Source: Kalmusia sp. IMI 367209
Taxonomy: Eukaryota > Ascomycota > Dothideomycetes > Pleosporales > Didymosphaeriaceae
DNA: 64,000 nt
Reading direction: 5' to 3'
NCBI GenBank assembly: GCA_027946365.1
Contig: JAPEUQ010000001.1
Span: forward strand, 1,798,001 to 1,862,000
The number at the start of each line of letters is the position of its first letter. Position 1 is the first letter of the stretch. The notes beneath the pieces are model-generated. The model searched no databases. It saw nothing but the letters and a program-made list of their open reading frames with translations, and was not told the origin of the DNA. Positions 50,011-60,423 of this stretch are shown here, piece by piece. A program made the translations under genes and the position numbers.

Positions 50011-50702
50011 TATCACCGGGAGCAAATGCCTGCCACTAATTTGTTCTCGCTAAAACTTTTATAGCACTGTTATGCAGGCAGCTGGCAGCAGCTGATCCAG
50101 GATTCCACTACTTCACAGACACTATGAATAATATACATGTCTCAGGGTACAAGCAAGATGGGAATAAGAATATTGGATGTCTTGAGATCTGAGGGTTTTC
50201 TGAATGTACATGAAAGAAATCAAAGGCCCTTAAATAGGCGGATAGTTGAGTTAGACTGACGTCAGTCATGTGGCATAGTCCTAGGCTGCTTACATAGAGG
50301 CTGCTGCAGACGTGGCCTCTTTGGGGACGGGCAAGGTTACGTCGCCTAAAGTGGTCCAACTAAGTCCATAGCACAAAACGCTCTACCGAGCGTAGCGGAC
50401 ATAGTAATGGTTCATCTCCCTTTTTCTGAACCAGGGCCTACCCCCACAAAAATTGCTACTTCCTACTGGGACTAAAATCGGAAAGACCCTGACATTCAGA
50501 GGTATGGCCCAGGTTGAAGAGGATCGCAGAGCTACGAGTATAAGAGCGGCCGTTTCCCAAACCTCTTTACAATGGGAGCAAAAAATGAGGGATTGCTTAA
50601 GCCTTGCAACGAATTCACAAGGGCGTGGTGCAAAAACCCTGTCGGCCTCTCTGAAGCTGATTGCGGGAATCAACCCCGCTCCTAAGCGAAATGTTGGACT
50701 AC

Positions 50703-50750
50703 CTGGGTCGGCCGCTCTCCCTGCAGCTGGTGGCGACTTCAGAATATCTA
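50703..50750 (+). repeat. Dispersed degenerate repeat, copy C
   Basis: Contains GGGTCGGCCGCTCTCCCT and then GGCGACTTC, matching the order of blocks in copies A and B but more diverged. Confidence 0.45.
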
Positions 50751-51144
50751 TTCCTTAAATGGCCGTGATAGAAGCTACAGAATTATGCTGCCTCGATACG
50801 CTTCCGATTGCCAGGCTTTTTAGATGAAAAGCTCAAATGCCGCGGGCGTGTAATGATAAGTACCAAGGGACGCGAGACAAGTGAGGCTAAATCTGTATAC
50901 AATGATCAGCCTAGGCAGCGACATCTCGATACGAAGTCCTCTTCCTTGATAGCGTGAAGCCTGTAGCAGCTGACTTCTTGTCCACCTATGAGATCATGAC
51001 ACGTTTAAATAGCTGGGATGAGCTTCTGTACAATCCAATCTACTCTAATCTCGAAAGGAATGCGACGTTTCGATTTCGGCTGCGAGGACTTCATCGCTCG
51101 TCTGTTTAATCATGCTCTGAAGACCTACTACTACCACCATTGAT

Positions 51145-51987
51145 ATGCCTTCAACTTATATTTTCACGACCACGCCTTACTCCAAAGAGGAAATTCCTCT
51201 CGGAAGCCTCGTCCCCGATATTCAATATCCAAATGAAGATATCATTAAAGGGACCGTTGGCGACAAAGATTACTCAACCATTATCGACACGGACTTTTCC
51301 GGTGTTGTGGATGAAGAATCTCAATCAAGTCTGCATGGAACAATAGCTACATTTTGGAAGATCATATGTTCCATATTCTGGAAGACCGAATGCAGACACA
51401 ACTTCCAAATTTCCGCTCAAGAGGCGCGCTTATACTCTCTCGCACGGCCCAAGGCTGTATTTGAAAGCCTTTGTGAATCACCGGAAACTCGCAAATTTTT
51501 CCGAGACTGCCATAGAGAGCGCTTAAATCCAGCGTTTGTTATCGGCTATCGAACTCTTTTGGATGCAAAATTAGTGCGACAAGATCGAAATGTTTCCACC
51601 CTATCCACCAGCACACAGGTTGGCAGTGATGGAATCATCAATGATCTTGATGGCACTAGTAGAGCTAGAATGGATGTTGGCCATGAAATGAAAGATGGAG
51701 GTAGCTTTGAATTCCAGGCTGACGGTGAAAGGATCTTTGCCATCAACTACCGGAAAGTCGATATCCGTATATCCAATAACGATCTGACGCCATTTCTTAA
51801 GCCTCAAACCCCAACCAGCTGGCTCATCTTTTCTAAGACCAGAGGCATGTTAGATGGAGAGGCTGAAATAGTTCAAGCTTCACTCAATGATTTAGATTAT
51901 GTTCATGGAAGCGTAGTGGTGTTTGAAGATAATGAGGCTTCTTTCGTTTTGCTACAGAAGGACGATGGAGAGCATACTGTATCGTAA
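51145..51987 (+). CDS. 280-aa protein of unknown function paired with a CHAT protease
   Basis: Intronless, 280 aa, ATG 51145. The N-terminus begins IFTTTPYSKEEIPLGSL and continues with alternating short strands; residues 85-160 include an AQEARLYSLARPKAVFESLC helix and a strand FVIGYRTLLDAKL; the C-terminus (about 215-280) is rich in beta pattern and acidic residues. No signal peptide. No family is certain. Its size, single exon, beta-rich look and tail-to-tail position 91 bp from a TPR-CHAT protease recall fungal gasdermin-like cell-death proteins, whose genes are known to sit beside protease genes that cleave them. That identity is a hypothesis (about 0.4). Confidence 0.8.
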   Translation: MPSTYIFTTTPYSKEEIPLGSLVPDIQYPNEDIIKGTVGDKDYSTIIDTDFSGVVDEESQSSLHGTIATFWKIICSIFWKTECRHNFQISAQEARLYSLARPKAVFESLCESPETRKFFRDCHRERLNPAFVIGYRTLLDAKLVRQDRNVSTLSTSTQVGSDGIINDLDGTSRARMDVGHEMKDGGSFEFQADGERIFAINYRKVDIRISNNDLTPFLKPQTPTSWLIFSKTRGMLDGEAEIVQASLNDLDYVHGSVVVFEDNEASFVLLQKDDGEHTVS

Positions 51988-52078
51988 ATCTAGACAGAAC
52001 AAAATCCAAATCATTCAAGTCATCATCCATCAAGTCGAACCGGACACTCTCCCCGCATCTTTGTGTAAAAACGAAGAT

Positions 52079-54958
52079 TCAACAACCAAAATGGACAAAT
52101 GGTGCCCAACCAAGTATGTCTCGGCTTATAACTTTACCATTTCTCTTCATCCGTTGGGTATTCACCGCATTATGCAATGCCAGAGCAATCGCAGCGTCAT
52201 CCCCAGTACTCTTAGAGAGGCTTTTTACGAACGCTTCGAAGACTGCATTCGTGATATCATCATCCACCGGCCATAGGGAGCCAATGACGTGTGGAAAACC
52301 AGCGAGCTGGAACCCGCTAACAATATGAATCATTTCGTCGACCAAATTTTCGTTTCCATTCGCTGCAGTTGAACATGCTAGAAGGCATGCTAACTTCCCA
52401 ACTTCGATTTTTTGTTCGGCTAGCTCTCGAAAAGTGAGACGCTCTGGCTTCGAATCCAATCCCTCCCTGAGTAAGAGCCCACTGTTAGCAGGATCATCCT
52501 GGTCCACCTCTCCATGACAAGCAAAGAAAACAGCGCTGGATCTGTTCAATTCTTTTAACACCTGGGCTTTCGAGGGCGTTTTGAGAATATCAAGTTTTGC
52601 TCTGCCTGCGCCCTTTAGGTGCAATCGAAAGACATCAACATCTTTCCCAGTTTCGAGCTCACCAGCGGATTCTTTTATCTTTGGTGCGGTGACCATCAAA
52701 GCCTTTCTGTCAAAACATTGAACGCTGCGGCTTCTTTCTCGTACTTGAGAGAGTGTTTTGAGTGTTGGGATATAGGAAGAAATTACGTGGCTACATGTGT
52801 TCTCATGTCTGGCGCATGCAAGACCGGCTGCATGTAGAGGAGCTAGTCCCAGTATATCGTTGGCAATCCACCAGATTCTAGGTAGCCTATCAGGAGGGTT
52901 TTTCGAGAACAAGAGCAGTGCTTCAAGTACTGGGCGGACAGCATGCTTCCATAGATATCCTAGGAACTCTTCCATATCATTGTTACGGCGTACTCGCGTT
53001 GATTCTGGTCCACCAACAATTGATCCGGGTCCGTTTAACAATTTTGTGTATGTCTCCAGTTCTTCCAGTCGGATATTTTGAAGCCTGATACTCTTCACTT
53101 CCTTCTCCGTTACAAGGAATGCATCGCATCGAATCGGTGTAGTGCTAAACGCAACGATTGGTCCAAATCTTGCTAATTTTTGCAAGTCATTAGAACTGTT
53201 GAACTTGTGGAAAATCTTCATCCCGAGCTGAGCTTCGATATGCTCCTCTAGGCGCTCTATATCTTTCAGATATCGCATGGTGTGTAGTGGTTTATCATCA
53301 GTCTTTTGTCCTGCTACTGTACTGGAAGGTTCTTCGGAAGGGACTAAACTGCATAACCCGGTATACTTGTGGTACAGCTCAGGGCTCTTCTCCTTCAGTA
53401 CTAGGAGATCGGAACGGCGACCCATAGAGATGTCTATAATAATACCTCGACCCTGTTCCAAAACTTGCAATGTTTCCAATGGTTCTCTATTCGCTTCCAG
53501 CATGACTGCCGCCGCTCTCGCGGATATCCCGCCGAAGTTCTTGAGAATATGTTGCTGATCGTCTCGACTCCAAATTTTGGTACTGAGCTGCTCAAGAAGG
53601 TTGATACCGGAGGCTAGAGACCTGCTAGCTTCGGATGTATTGCGCTTCGCGAAATGTAGAATGCCAGCAAAGATTGCAGCAAAGATTTTGGCTATTAGAG
53701 GTGCTGCAGAAGCCGAGAAGACTTGTTCGTACATCTGAATGCTGCTTTCGATATGGGAGTTGAGCCCAGAACGTTCAAAGCCTTTCCGCAAACAAGTTCC
53801 CAAGCTCATAAGAACATTCGTATATTCCTTGTCATTTCCTTGCACCTCATTTGCCGCTCTCTTGGCTATACGAAAAGCGATCACCAAGTCGTCCCACCCA
53901 AGAAATTCATCGTAGTGCCTCAAATGCGCACGTGCAAGCTCATTCAAGTACTTTCCACGATCGTAATGGCCTAGGGGAACTAATCGGACCGCTCGGTGAA
54001 GACATTTCAGTGACTCAATAAGGTCGCGGGAATCCTTGAGAAGACCAAATCGCAGCACGTGCCTTTTAGCCAAATTGTAGAATAAATGGGCTCGAATGCA
54101 TGGGTCTCGGGGATTGAGTGCCACTGCTTCACACATGTTCTCCATAGCTTCATCTAAGCTCTCCTTTTTATTTCTGCGATGAAAGTCCATACCCAACAGA
54201 TTCGAACGGGAAATCAATCTTTGGACTTGCATGTCAGCTTCTGCTGTCACTTTCCTGCCCGCATCGAGAGCTACTCTGGAAAGTCGAAGGCCTTCGTCCA
54301 AATGTCCCAGTTCGTTACTCCGTTCGTACAGTTGCCCCTTTATGGAAACCAAGGTGTCTAAACAGCCGGAATAGCGGGGATCGTCCTTCGGAATGGTATC
54401 GATCGCCATTACCGATAAATCTAGAGCCTGGTCTAGGTCCTTATCTTGTCCATTCTGACAGAACCTTGTGTGGTGCATGACAGCAGAATTGGCCACTATA
54501 CGAGCCCACGAATAACTTTGTTTTTCTGACGACAATTTCGCCTTTTCGTTCACTTCGATTGCCATATCCAGATACTCTCTGCAAGGATGTTTCACCCTTG
54601 TCGCGATTTTACTAAGCGCCAAAGCTAACGAATAGAGCGACAGGGAAAGGTCCTCAATTCGACAGCAATGTAACTCCACGTGCACCTTTAGAACGTAAGT
54701 TTTATCCAAAAGTGAAAGTTGACTGGATGCTTCCTCGACATCCTCAAAGATCATCGCTGCTGTAGACCCGAGAATGTCAGTTGCTATTCCCTTTGCGTCA
54801 CTTAAAAAAGTCCGATCATCGCAGATTCCGTAAACGTGATATGCGTGACGTGCTTTGCAGAATAGACGCCATCTGATTCGATGTTCTGGCGTTGAAACTG
54901 CAGTAAGCTTAGCTCGAAGATCGGCCGCAGATAGGAAATGAGTCGTATTGTTCATCAT
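52079..54958 (-). CDS. TPR-CHAT protein (caspase-like protease domain)
   Basis: One long exon; the first ATG is 54958, giving 959 aa (the frame stays open upstream to 55048 without ATG). The N-terminal 500 residues are helical repeats of TPR type (for example DQALDLSVMAIDTIPKDD, EAMENMCEAVALNPRD, ECLHRAVRLVPLG-like units). A segment QVLEQGRGIII near 490 is typical of fungal CHAT proteins. The C-terminal CHAT domain keeps its catalytic pair: His in FFACHGEVDQ (about 815) and Cys in CLLACSTAANGNENLVDE (about 862), and ends GWAPFVHFG. CHAT proteins are cysteine peptidases of the separase/caspase clan. Convergent with the 280-aa gene, its probable partner or substrate. Confidence 0.9.
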   Translation of the reverse strand: MMNNTTHFLSAADLRAKLTAVSTPEHRIRWRLFCKARHAYHVYGICDDRTFLSDAKGIATDILGSTAAMIFEDVEEASSQLSLLDKTYVLKVHVELHCCRIEDLSLSLYSLALALSKIATRVKHPCREYLDMAIEVNEKAKLSSEKQSYSWARIVANSAVMHHTRFCQNGQDKDLDQALDLSVMAIDTIPKDDPRYSGCLDTLVSIKGQLYERSNELGHLDEGLRLSRVALDAGRKVTAEADMQVQRLISRSNLLGMDFHRRNKKESLDEAMENMCEAVALNPRDPCIRAHLFYNLAKRHVLRFGLLKDSRDLIESLKCLHRAVRLVPLGHYDRGKYLNELARAHLRHYDEFLGWDDLVIAFRIAKRAANEVQGNDKEYTNVLMSLGTCLRKGFERSGLNSHIESSIQMYEQVFSASAAPLIAKIFAAIFAGILHFAKRNTSEASRSLASGINLLEQLSTKIWSRDDQQHILKNFGGISARAAAVMLEANREPLETLQVLEQGRGIIIDISMGRRSDLLVLKEKSPELYHKYTGLCSLVPSEEPSSTVAGQKTDDKPLHTMRYLKDIERLEEHIEAQLGMKIFHKFNSSNDLQKLARFGPIVAFSTTPIRCDAFLVTEKEVKSIRLQNIRLEELETYTKLLNGPGSIVGGPESTRVRRNNDMEEFLGYLWKHAVRPVLEALLLFSKNPPDRLPRIWWIANDILGLAPLHAAGLACARHENTCSHVISSYIPTLKTLSQVRERSRSVQCFDRKALMVTAPKIKESAGELETGKDVDVFRLHLKGAGRAKLDILKTPSKAQVLKELNRSSAVFFACHGEVDQDDPANSGLLLREGLDSKPERLTFRELAEQKIEVGKLACLLACSTAANGNENLVDEMIHIVSGFQLAGFPHVIGSLWPVDDDITNAVFEAFVKSLSKSTGDDAAIALALHNAVNTQRMKRNGKVISRDILGWAPFVHFGC

Positions 54959-56534
54959 CGAGGCGCTTTCGAAGGGTATACTGAGTTCATTCCTATAGGG
55001 ATATTGCCAGCTCACTCTGTTTAATAGGAGAGGGGAGTGATGCTTCAATCAGCTTACGTGGACTCTTGTGGCGCGTAAAAGTCGCGAACGCTCCATATGC
55101 GAGGATATTAGGGTTGATGTATGTTGTGAACAAGGGGACCAATAGCGCTATCTCATCTATGCACTACCGTCTCGCTAAGGATTAGGCATACATCTCCGGC
55201 TGCTGCCTAGACTTATGAGCGGTCCTGCAGCTCTTTCTGTTTGCAATACGAAATCGCCAACACAGAATTAGTAGCATAATTAACGGTGATTACTGTAAGT
55301 GATTGAAACACGAAACACTTCAAAGTCGCCGTCCCTGACAGGGAGGATGGCCGACCTGCTCCTGCCATGGGGTTATAAGGCGGCGGGTTTACAGGTTTTT
55401 CGCGTTGAATTGACCAGAACCAAGGTCGAAATTGAACTGCAAGGCTGCGGGGCTGGAGTCGGCATGCCACGTGGCCAACCATCTGCATAGCCGCTGGCTC
55501 AGCTACTACTGCACATAAATCTCATCGCAATGCTTACGTTAATTGAATATAGTTGATTTAGATCGCCGCGGTCTCGCTCAAAAGTACCGACCGGGGTAGC
55601 TATCATACATGATATAACGCGCTATAGCAGCCTTTACCTAGGTAATAGTTTCTTACTATCGTAGCGCCATCAAGAATCCAAGGTAGAGTGGACTAATACA
55701 TTCCGAAGGACAGAAGAATTCAATTGTATTTCGTGGTGCCAGGGTTCGTGTTTCTGTAAGAAAAGAGGGCTACTCGTGATTAAGCGCAAAGACATTTACG
55801 TAACTATGATTCTAGATTCACTAGGGCTCGACGTGACTTGGGACGACACATAATATTATCACTGAGGAAAAGCCTAGAGTAGGTAGCGCATTGGGGCATG
55901 AAATCGACTTAATCCAAAGTACCTGCGATTTGTCTCGTTATGGTGTGTTTCTTGTGACGTGGTAAGGGACCTTAATTTGAGCTCGGCGGACGGACCTAAT
56001 TGTGCAGTGTACAATGTCGACAGCTTTTTATTACCAATCATATCTGTCTACTATGATATGTTATAGCCGTCGGACTACAAATCAAAAAGTATTTCCTAGC
56101 CTTTTGCGTGCGTTGATACTGAATTTTCCACGAGTTTCTTGAGGCGCAAACATGATGACACATGCACTTCTTAATTCTGATTAGTATCATGTGATCCACC
56201 CTTAGTTATGTCTCAATATTGCAAAAGCTTATTAGGTAGAGAGATCCAATCATGTCAGCTAGCTGCAAGTCATAGTAAATGTAGCTACATTGAAATTATC
56301 ATCCTTTTAAGACGATTGGCGTATTTGAATAAGGATCATGTACACATGCCATGTCGCAATACAATTTGACATGATATTATAAGATAGAAAATTGTGGCAC
56401 CAAATTTGATATTTCACTTCTGTTCTAGAAGGACTAAAAACGTTCGAAATGACCAAAGTGTTTGATTGTATATCATTGCTATCCTTAAAGAGAGTCCTCA
56501 GGATGCTAATTTGAGCACTCGTCGGATATCACTG
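54959..56534. other. Intergenic, 1.6 kb, AT-rich with repeat copy
   Basis: Holds the CHAT gene promoter (a GTAAGC...AACAG intron-like segment near 55020-55060 may be in its 5' UTR), repeat copy B on the minus strand, and a long AT-rich stretch without open frames at 55.6-56.5 kb. Confidence 0.55.
55303..55362 (-). repeat. Dispersed degenerate repeat, copy B
   Basis: On the minus strand: GCAGGTCGGCC, CCTCCCT, then GGGACGGCGACTT and GAAGTGTTT. Block order and spacing match copies A (49956) and C (50703), both on the plus strand. Confidence 0.55.
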
Positions 56535-57837
56535 CTAATAGAAGAATCTTTGATGTCGGCAATCTTTACCTAAGTGTCCCTGTTCGTCGCCTAATATTTC
56601 AAATGCATCGTTAGCGAATTACTTAATACACCAAAGAAGACTTACAATTTTTGCAGCGCACTGGGTATTTGCACCAAGAGGCTTTATGCCCCAAATAACC
56701 ACCTTTCAATGTTAGCAATTATCTCTTCACGAGTGAAATGAAAGCCTAACATTTACCACAGCTATTCTCACATTCATATTGCCCATGGCCATAGCTACCA
56801 CAATTGAGGCAAGTGTTGTTTCTCCTACGCCTCTCCATGATATCACTCCAAGCGATCTCACCTGCATTGCGTCCTGCAAGCTTATCTGCCCGTTCCATCA
56901 CTACCACTGTAGCTGCTGGAGTTGGGCGAGGGAAGTGCCGTGTGTTATCGGGAGCTTTGTCGATCTGCTTCTTGAGCCGCTTGAAGGCATTTTCCTCTCC
57001 TTCGCCATAATTATGTTTCAGAAATACGCTGAACATACCCATCAGCGAGTATGCCTTGTCTTCTGGCCAGTGGGTCTTGCGGCCTATTATCCAGGATAAT
57101 CGTTCCTCGACTTTAAAGTCACGTAAAGGTACCCCTTGAAGGGCTTGGGTAGGGATACCGGTTATTTCGTGTATTTGTTGCTCAAGCGTTCTCTTGTCAC
57201 CTAGCATCGTGTGTTCCCGCGAGAAAAATTCGACCGAGCGCGGGGCAAGAAGCTCTTGAAGGGTCCAACCCCGTGTAAACCATCTGCTATTCCGGAAGGC
57301 TGACTCCCAATTAAGACTAGCCGATTCGTTGCTTGTTTCCATTCCCGCTGTCGAAACATCGCGTAGGTAGACGTAGTATTTCGTTGCATTTCGGTACCAG
57401 CGAAACATAGAGTTGATAGCACCCTGAAGTTCTACGATGTGTATTTTGTTAATACAGCAGGTGTCTACCCAAAAGTATCGTAACCTGTCGCGCTCAGCCT
57501 GTTGCCTGCAGAACTGGATTTTCTCATAACCGTTCTTCTTCTTTCTAATACCTTCCTTTAGATCCTGAAATGTAACTTCCTGTTCCTGGTCCTCCTCCCA
57601 AGTATGGGAGAGAATTGCATAGCAAGGTATTGGATCATCTCCACCGAAGTCTTTTGTGAAAGCCAACTCGCCACTGTCACCACGATATAAAAGGCGCATA
57701 TTGCGTGTGTGTTTAGATGAAGGCAAGCGGTAGGTACGAATCTCGGTCGGGATTAGACGCGACAGCCTAGCCAAAACACGAGACGGCGCGTATTCGTCCA
57801 CAGAGCATAATCTTAGGCTATTGAGGTTAGCGATCAT
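56535..57837 (-). CDS. HET-domain protein with three C-terminal zinc knuckles
   Basis: Exons 57837-56751, 56702-56646 and 56590-56535 give 399 aa. The HET domain is clear: MRLLYRGDSGELAF, YAILSHTWEEDQ, KIQFCRQQAERDRLRYFW, VDTCCINK, MFRWYRNATKYYVYL and SRWFTRGWTLQELLAP, then ERLSWIIGRKTHWPEDKAYSLMGMF-type end. After a basic linker come three CCHC knuckles (C-x2-C-x4-H-x4-C): CLNCGSYGHGQYEC, CGKCGYLGHKASWC and CKNCDEQGHLGKDC; the last two are completed only by splicing introns of 48 and 55 nt. HET domains (TIR-related) trigger cell death in fungal incompatibility; zinc knuckles bind nucleic acid. MRLLYRGD (57699) may be the true start. Confidence 0.88.
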
Positions 57838-59573
57838 ACAAATACATAGGCTATGGGAATATACCAGAATAACACATTCGATTGCGACGCTGCGTAGGGT
57901 GAGCAGGTTCTCTTCTGTTTCGTCGCGTTTCTGGTCCTGAGCTAGACGGGAGGCAGAACAAGCTCAACTACAGGCGGGGGTGCAGCTGATTTCTCAGCCC
58001 ATGGTGCGGCACAGTAAGGTTATCACGCATCAGGTTGTAGCGGGCGAATCAGCAAGCGACCAAATGAAGGTGCTCATATTTTGTGGCCGGATAAACGCCC
58101 TTGTGAAACCAGAAGTGAGCGTCGTCGAACTGCCTTTGTCAAAGGCTGAGAGCTTCTATGTGCTCTAAGATTAGGACTCAGATGTGGAACTCTACAGCGG
58201 AGACCAAAACCAGACCCTGGTAAGCTTGCGTGACAGGGACGGCCGTCTGGGGTTAGATTATTACGTCAGCACACCTCGCAGTCGCAAGGGCTCGGTATGG
58301 TACCCAAACCATATTTTATTTTCACGATAGCATCAAACGGCTTGATGACATCGTGCAATGCAAATATACTAGCTTAGAGCATGCTGTAGGTTGATTGATA
58401 CACGTGATTTCTGATAATACTTGGTACATAAGGAAATCAGAACCCAGGGTCCAGTCACTTCTCAAGTATTTAGGATACGCACGCCATTGTAGATTATTTG
58501 TAAATACTGGAAGTACTACCTATCCGCGCCTACAAAGCAACAGAGACTGTCCAATATATATTTACATCCTTGACACGGTCTTTCTCACATCAGCGAGATC
58601 CGAGCCATGCTAACACTTCTTGAACCTCCGATGTTCACACTCAGCACGGTGTCGTAGACCTATGCATTCTTAGGATTCGCGACAATATTAGCATAGAATA
58701 CAATGACACTTTGAAATCATTGTTTAACTTACCATACCATGCCATCTTTCGGCGAGTATATGAACTTGGCTGTGTTCTCTCTGTGTACAGAATTTGGAGT
58801 CGACTTGACTTCAAAGAGGGAGCTGAGTGTGGAGAAAGCAAGGGATGCGACAAAGAAGGCTTAAACATATGCAAGAGAAATGTTAATAACGAAAAGATAG
58901 AGAGACTGAGCGTGTGGAGTGAAAGGACGGAACGGACGGAAGACTGGACGTATATATAGGTGTTTTTGAGCTAGAGAACTGGAGCAGATGTGAAGGGACA
59001 GATCAAAATGCACTTTTTATATAACATGGAGTATGCTACGACTCTGCCATGCATGGTGATACCTATGTAGCGCGTTAAGGAATCGTTGGTTAGATATCAT
59101 GGCTGCAGGTTTTTCATCTGCTGAGTCTTTCCAAGTATAGAAATATTTGTATTTAACAAGTATAAACCGCCTTGAGACAAATGACGTGTATTCAATGGCC
59201 ACGTGGATTACAAATGTGAATTATAAAAGAACCTTTCACGCGCTGGCGATTGTTAAAGGCGCGGGAAAGAGTACTAATATCTTTTTAGCCACAATGAGTT
59301 GTACGACATATTTAACATTAGAGGTAGCAATCGCAAGGCTGATCGTTGGGTGAGCCTTGTTCCCAAAAATACCACAATCTTGTGTCATTGGATGGAGGCG
59401 TAAACGTAGATGATGGTTGTAAGCGTGATGATAGTGCACAGCATATGATGCGCAGACCGTGATATACTCTCAGTCGTCTCGTTTTCCACTGTGAATTCTG
59501 TTGTTCCATCTGGAATGCCTTTATTTGATGGGTAAAACAATGCTTTTCGAATATGCGCATGTAGTGGCTTGCA
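57838..59573. other. Intergenic, 1.7 kb, no firm gene
   Basis: Only short frames. A minus-strand frame starting near 58874 (MHMFKPSLSHPLLSPHS) is followed by a GTAAGT donor at about 58731 and could be a small spliced gene, but no second exon is convincing. Confidence 0.45.
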
Positions 59574-60178
59574 TCATATTTCCTTAAAGAAGAAAGCTTC
59601 ACGATAAAACTTTGCCTCCTGGATACTTTCGAGGATATCCGCTCTAGCTTCATGGAGCATCTTTTTCCTGGGTGCGTTCTTTAAAAGCTCGGGGGCCCAT
59701 CGACGAGCAGCCTCCTTGATGCTTGACACGTCTAAGATCCGGTAGTGGAGGTGATCTGTTACCACACTGTACGGCGATTTTACTAAGAAGGACTTATCGG
59801 CATGGACGGAGTTTCCGGCCAGCAAACCTGTCCGAGCGGTAGGTACGTATTTCTTGATATATTGCAATAGGTCGTCCGCAGCTTCTTCAGCTGTAGTGGT
59901 GGATTTGATGCAGGCTTCAGTCAGTCCGGACTCGCCGTGATGCTTCGTGCACCACTCGCCCATTCTATCGAGCTCTTCTTTACTGTGATGGATAATTGCC
60001 TCGTAACCATCCTCGTCTAGAATGTTGAGGTTGTGGTCGGTGACAAAACAGGCCAGAGACATAATAGTCTCATTATTGGGATCTAGACCCGTCATCTATG
60101 GCGATCAGCGGTATTCGTATTCATCGTCGTGTAACGCACCTCACAGTCAATCCAAACGAGGGGATCTTTAGAGGCCAT
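59574..60178 (-). CDS. REX2: Oligoribonuclease (REX2/REXO2-type 3'-5' exonuclease)
   Basis: Exons 60178-60140 and 60095-59574 (44-nt intron) give 186 aa, the family's length. All DEDDh elements are present: WIDCEMTGLD formed across the intron (residues 9-18), GNSVHADKSFL near 112, YRILDVSSIKE near 130 and the final HEARADILESIQEAKFYR. The enzyme degrades 2-5 nt RNA fragments to mononucleotides, in cytosol or mitochondria; the short N-terminus without a presequence favours cytosol or a non-cleaved signal. It is divergent from POL1, 245 bp between the two ATGs. Confidence 0.93.
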
Positions 60179-60423
60179 CTTAGCTGGGATGACCGGCGAG
60201 TATGGTGGTGGGGGTATTGGGCAAATGACGGGTCAGCGAAATGGGCGCGACTAGCGTGGCTAGCGCGTTGGCTCGAGCTCCCACTTTACGCGACATGCTT
60301 CGCGTGCGCGTTGACTCTCGCGCTCCTCTCCTTACATCTTCCCCGCCCATGACAACACCACCACCACGCTTCGAGTTCTTTTCTTGTATAGTTCTCCATT
60401 GAGTCTCACTTTCGCATTACATC
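60179..60423. promoter_or_regulatory. 245-bp divergent promoter with MCB-like cores
   Basis: Two ACGCG cores, one per strand (CGCGT at 60264-60268; ACGCG at 60288-60292), lie between oligoribonuclease and POL1. ACGCG is the core of the MluI cell-cycle box bound by MBF, which in yeasts controls DNA replication genes including POL1. A role here is inference. Confidence 0.5.

Larger units (their letters stand above)
47909..51144. other. 3.2-kb gene-poor stretch with repeat relics
   Basis: No supported gene. It contains two degenerate copies of a dispersed repeat (about 49956-50010 and 50703-50750) and a 14-bp perfect palindrome GACTGACGTCAGTC at 50254-50267. Many short frames on both strands suggest decayed mobile DNA. 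Confidence 0.55.
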
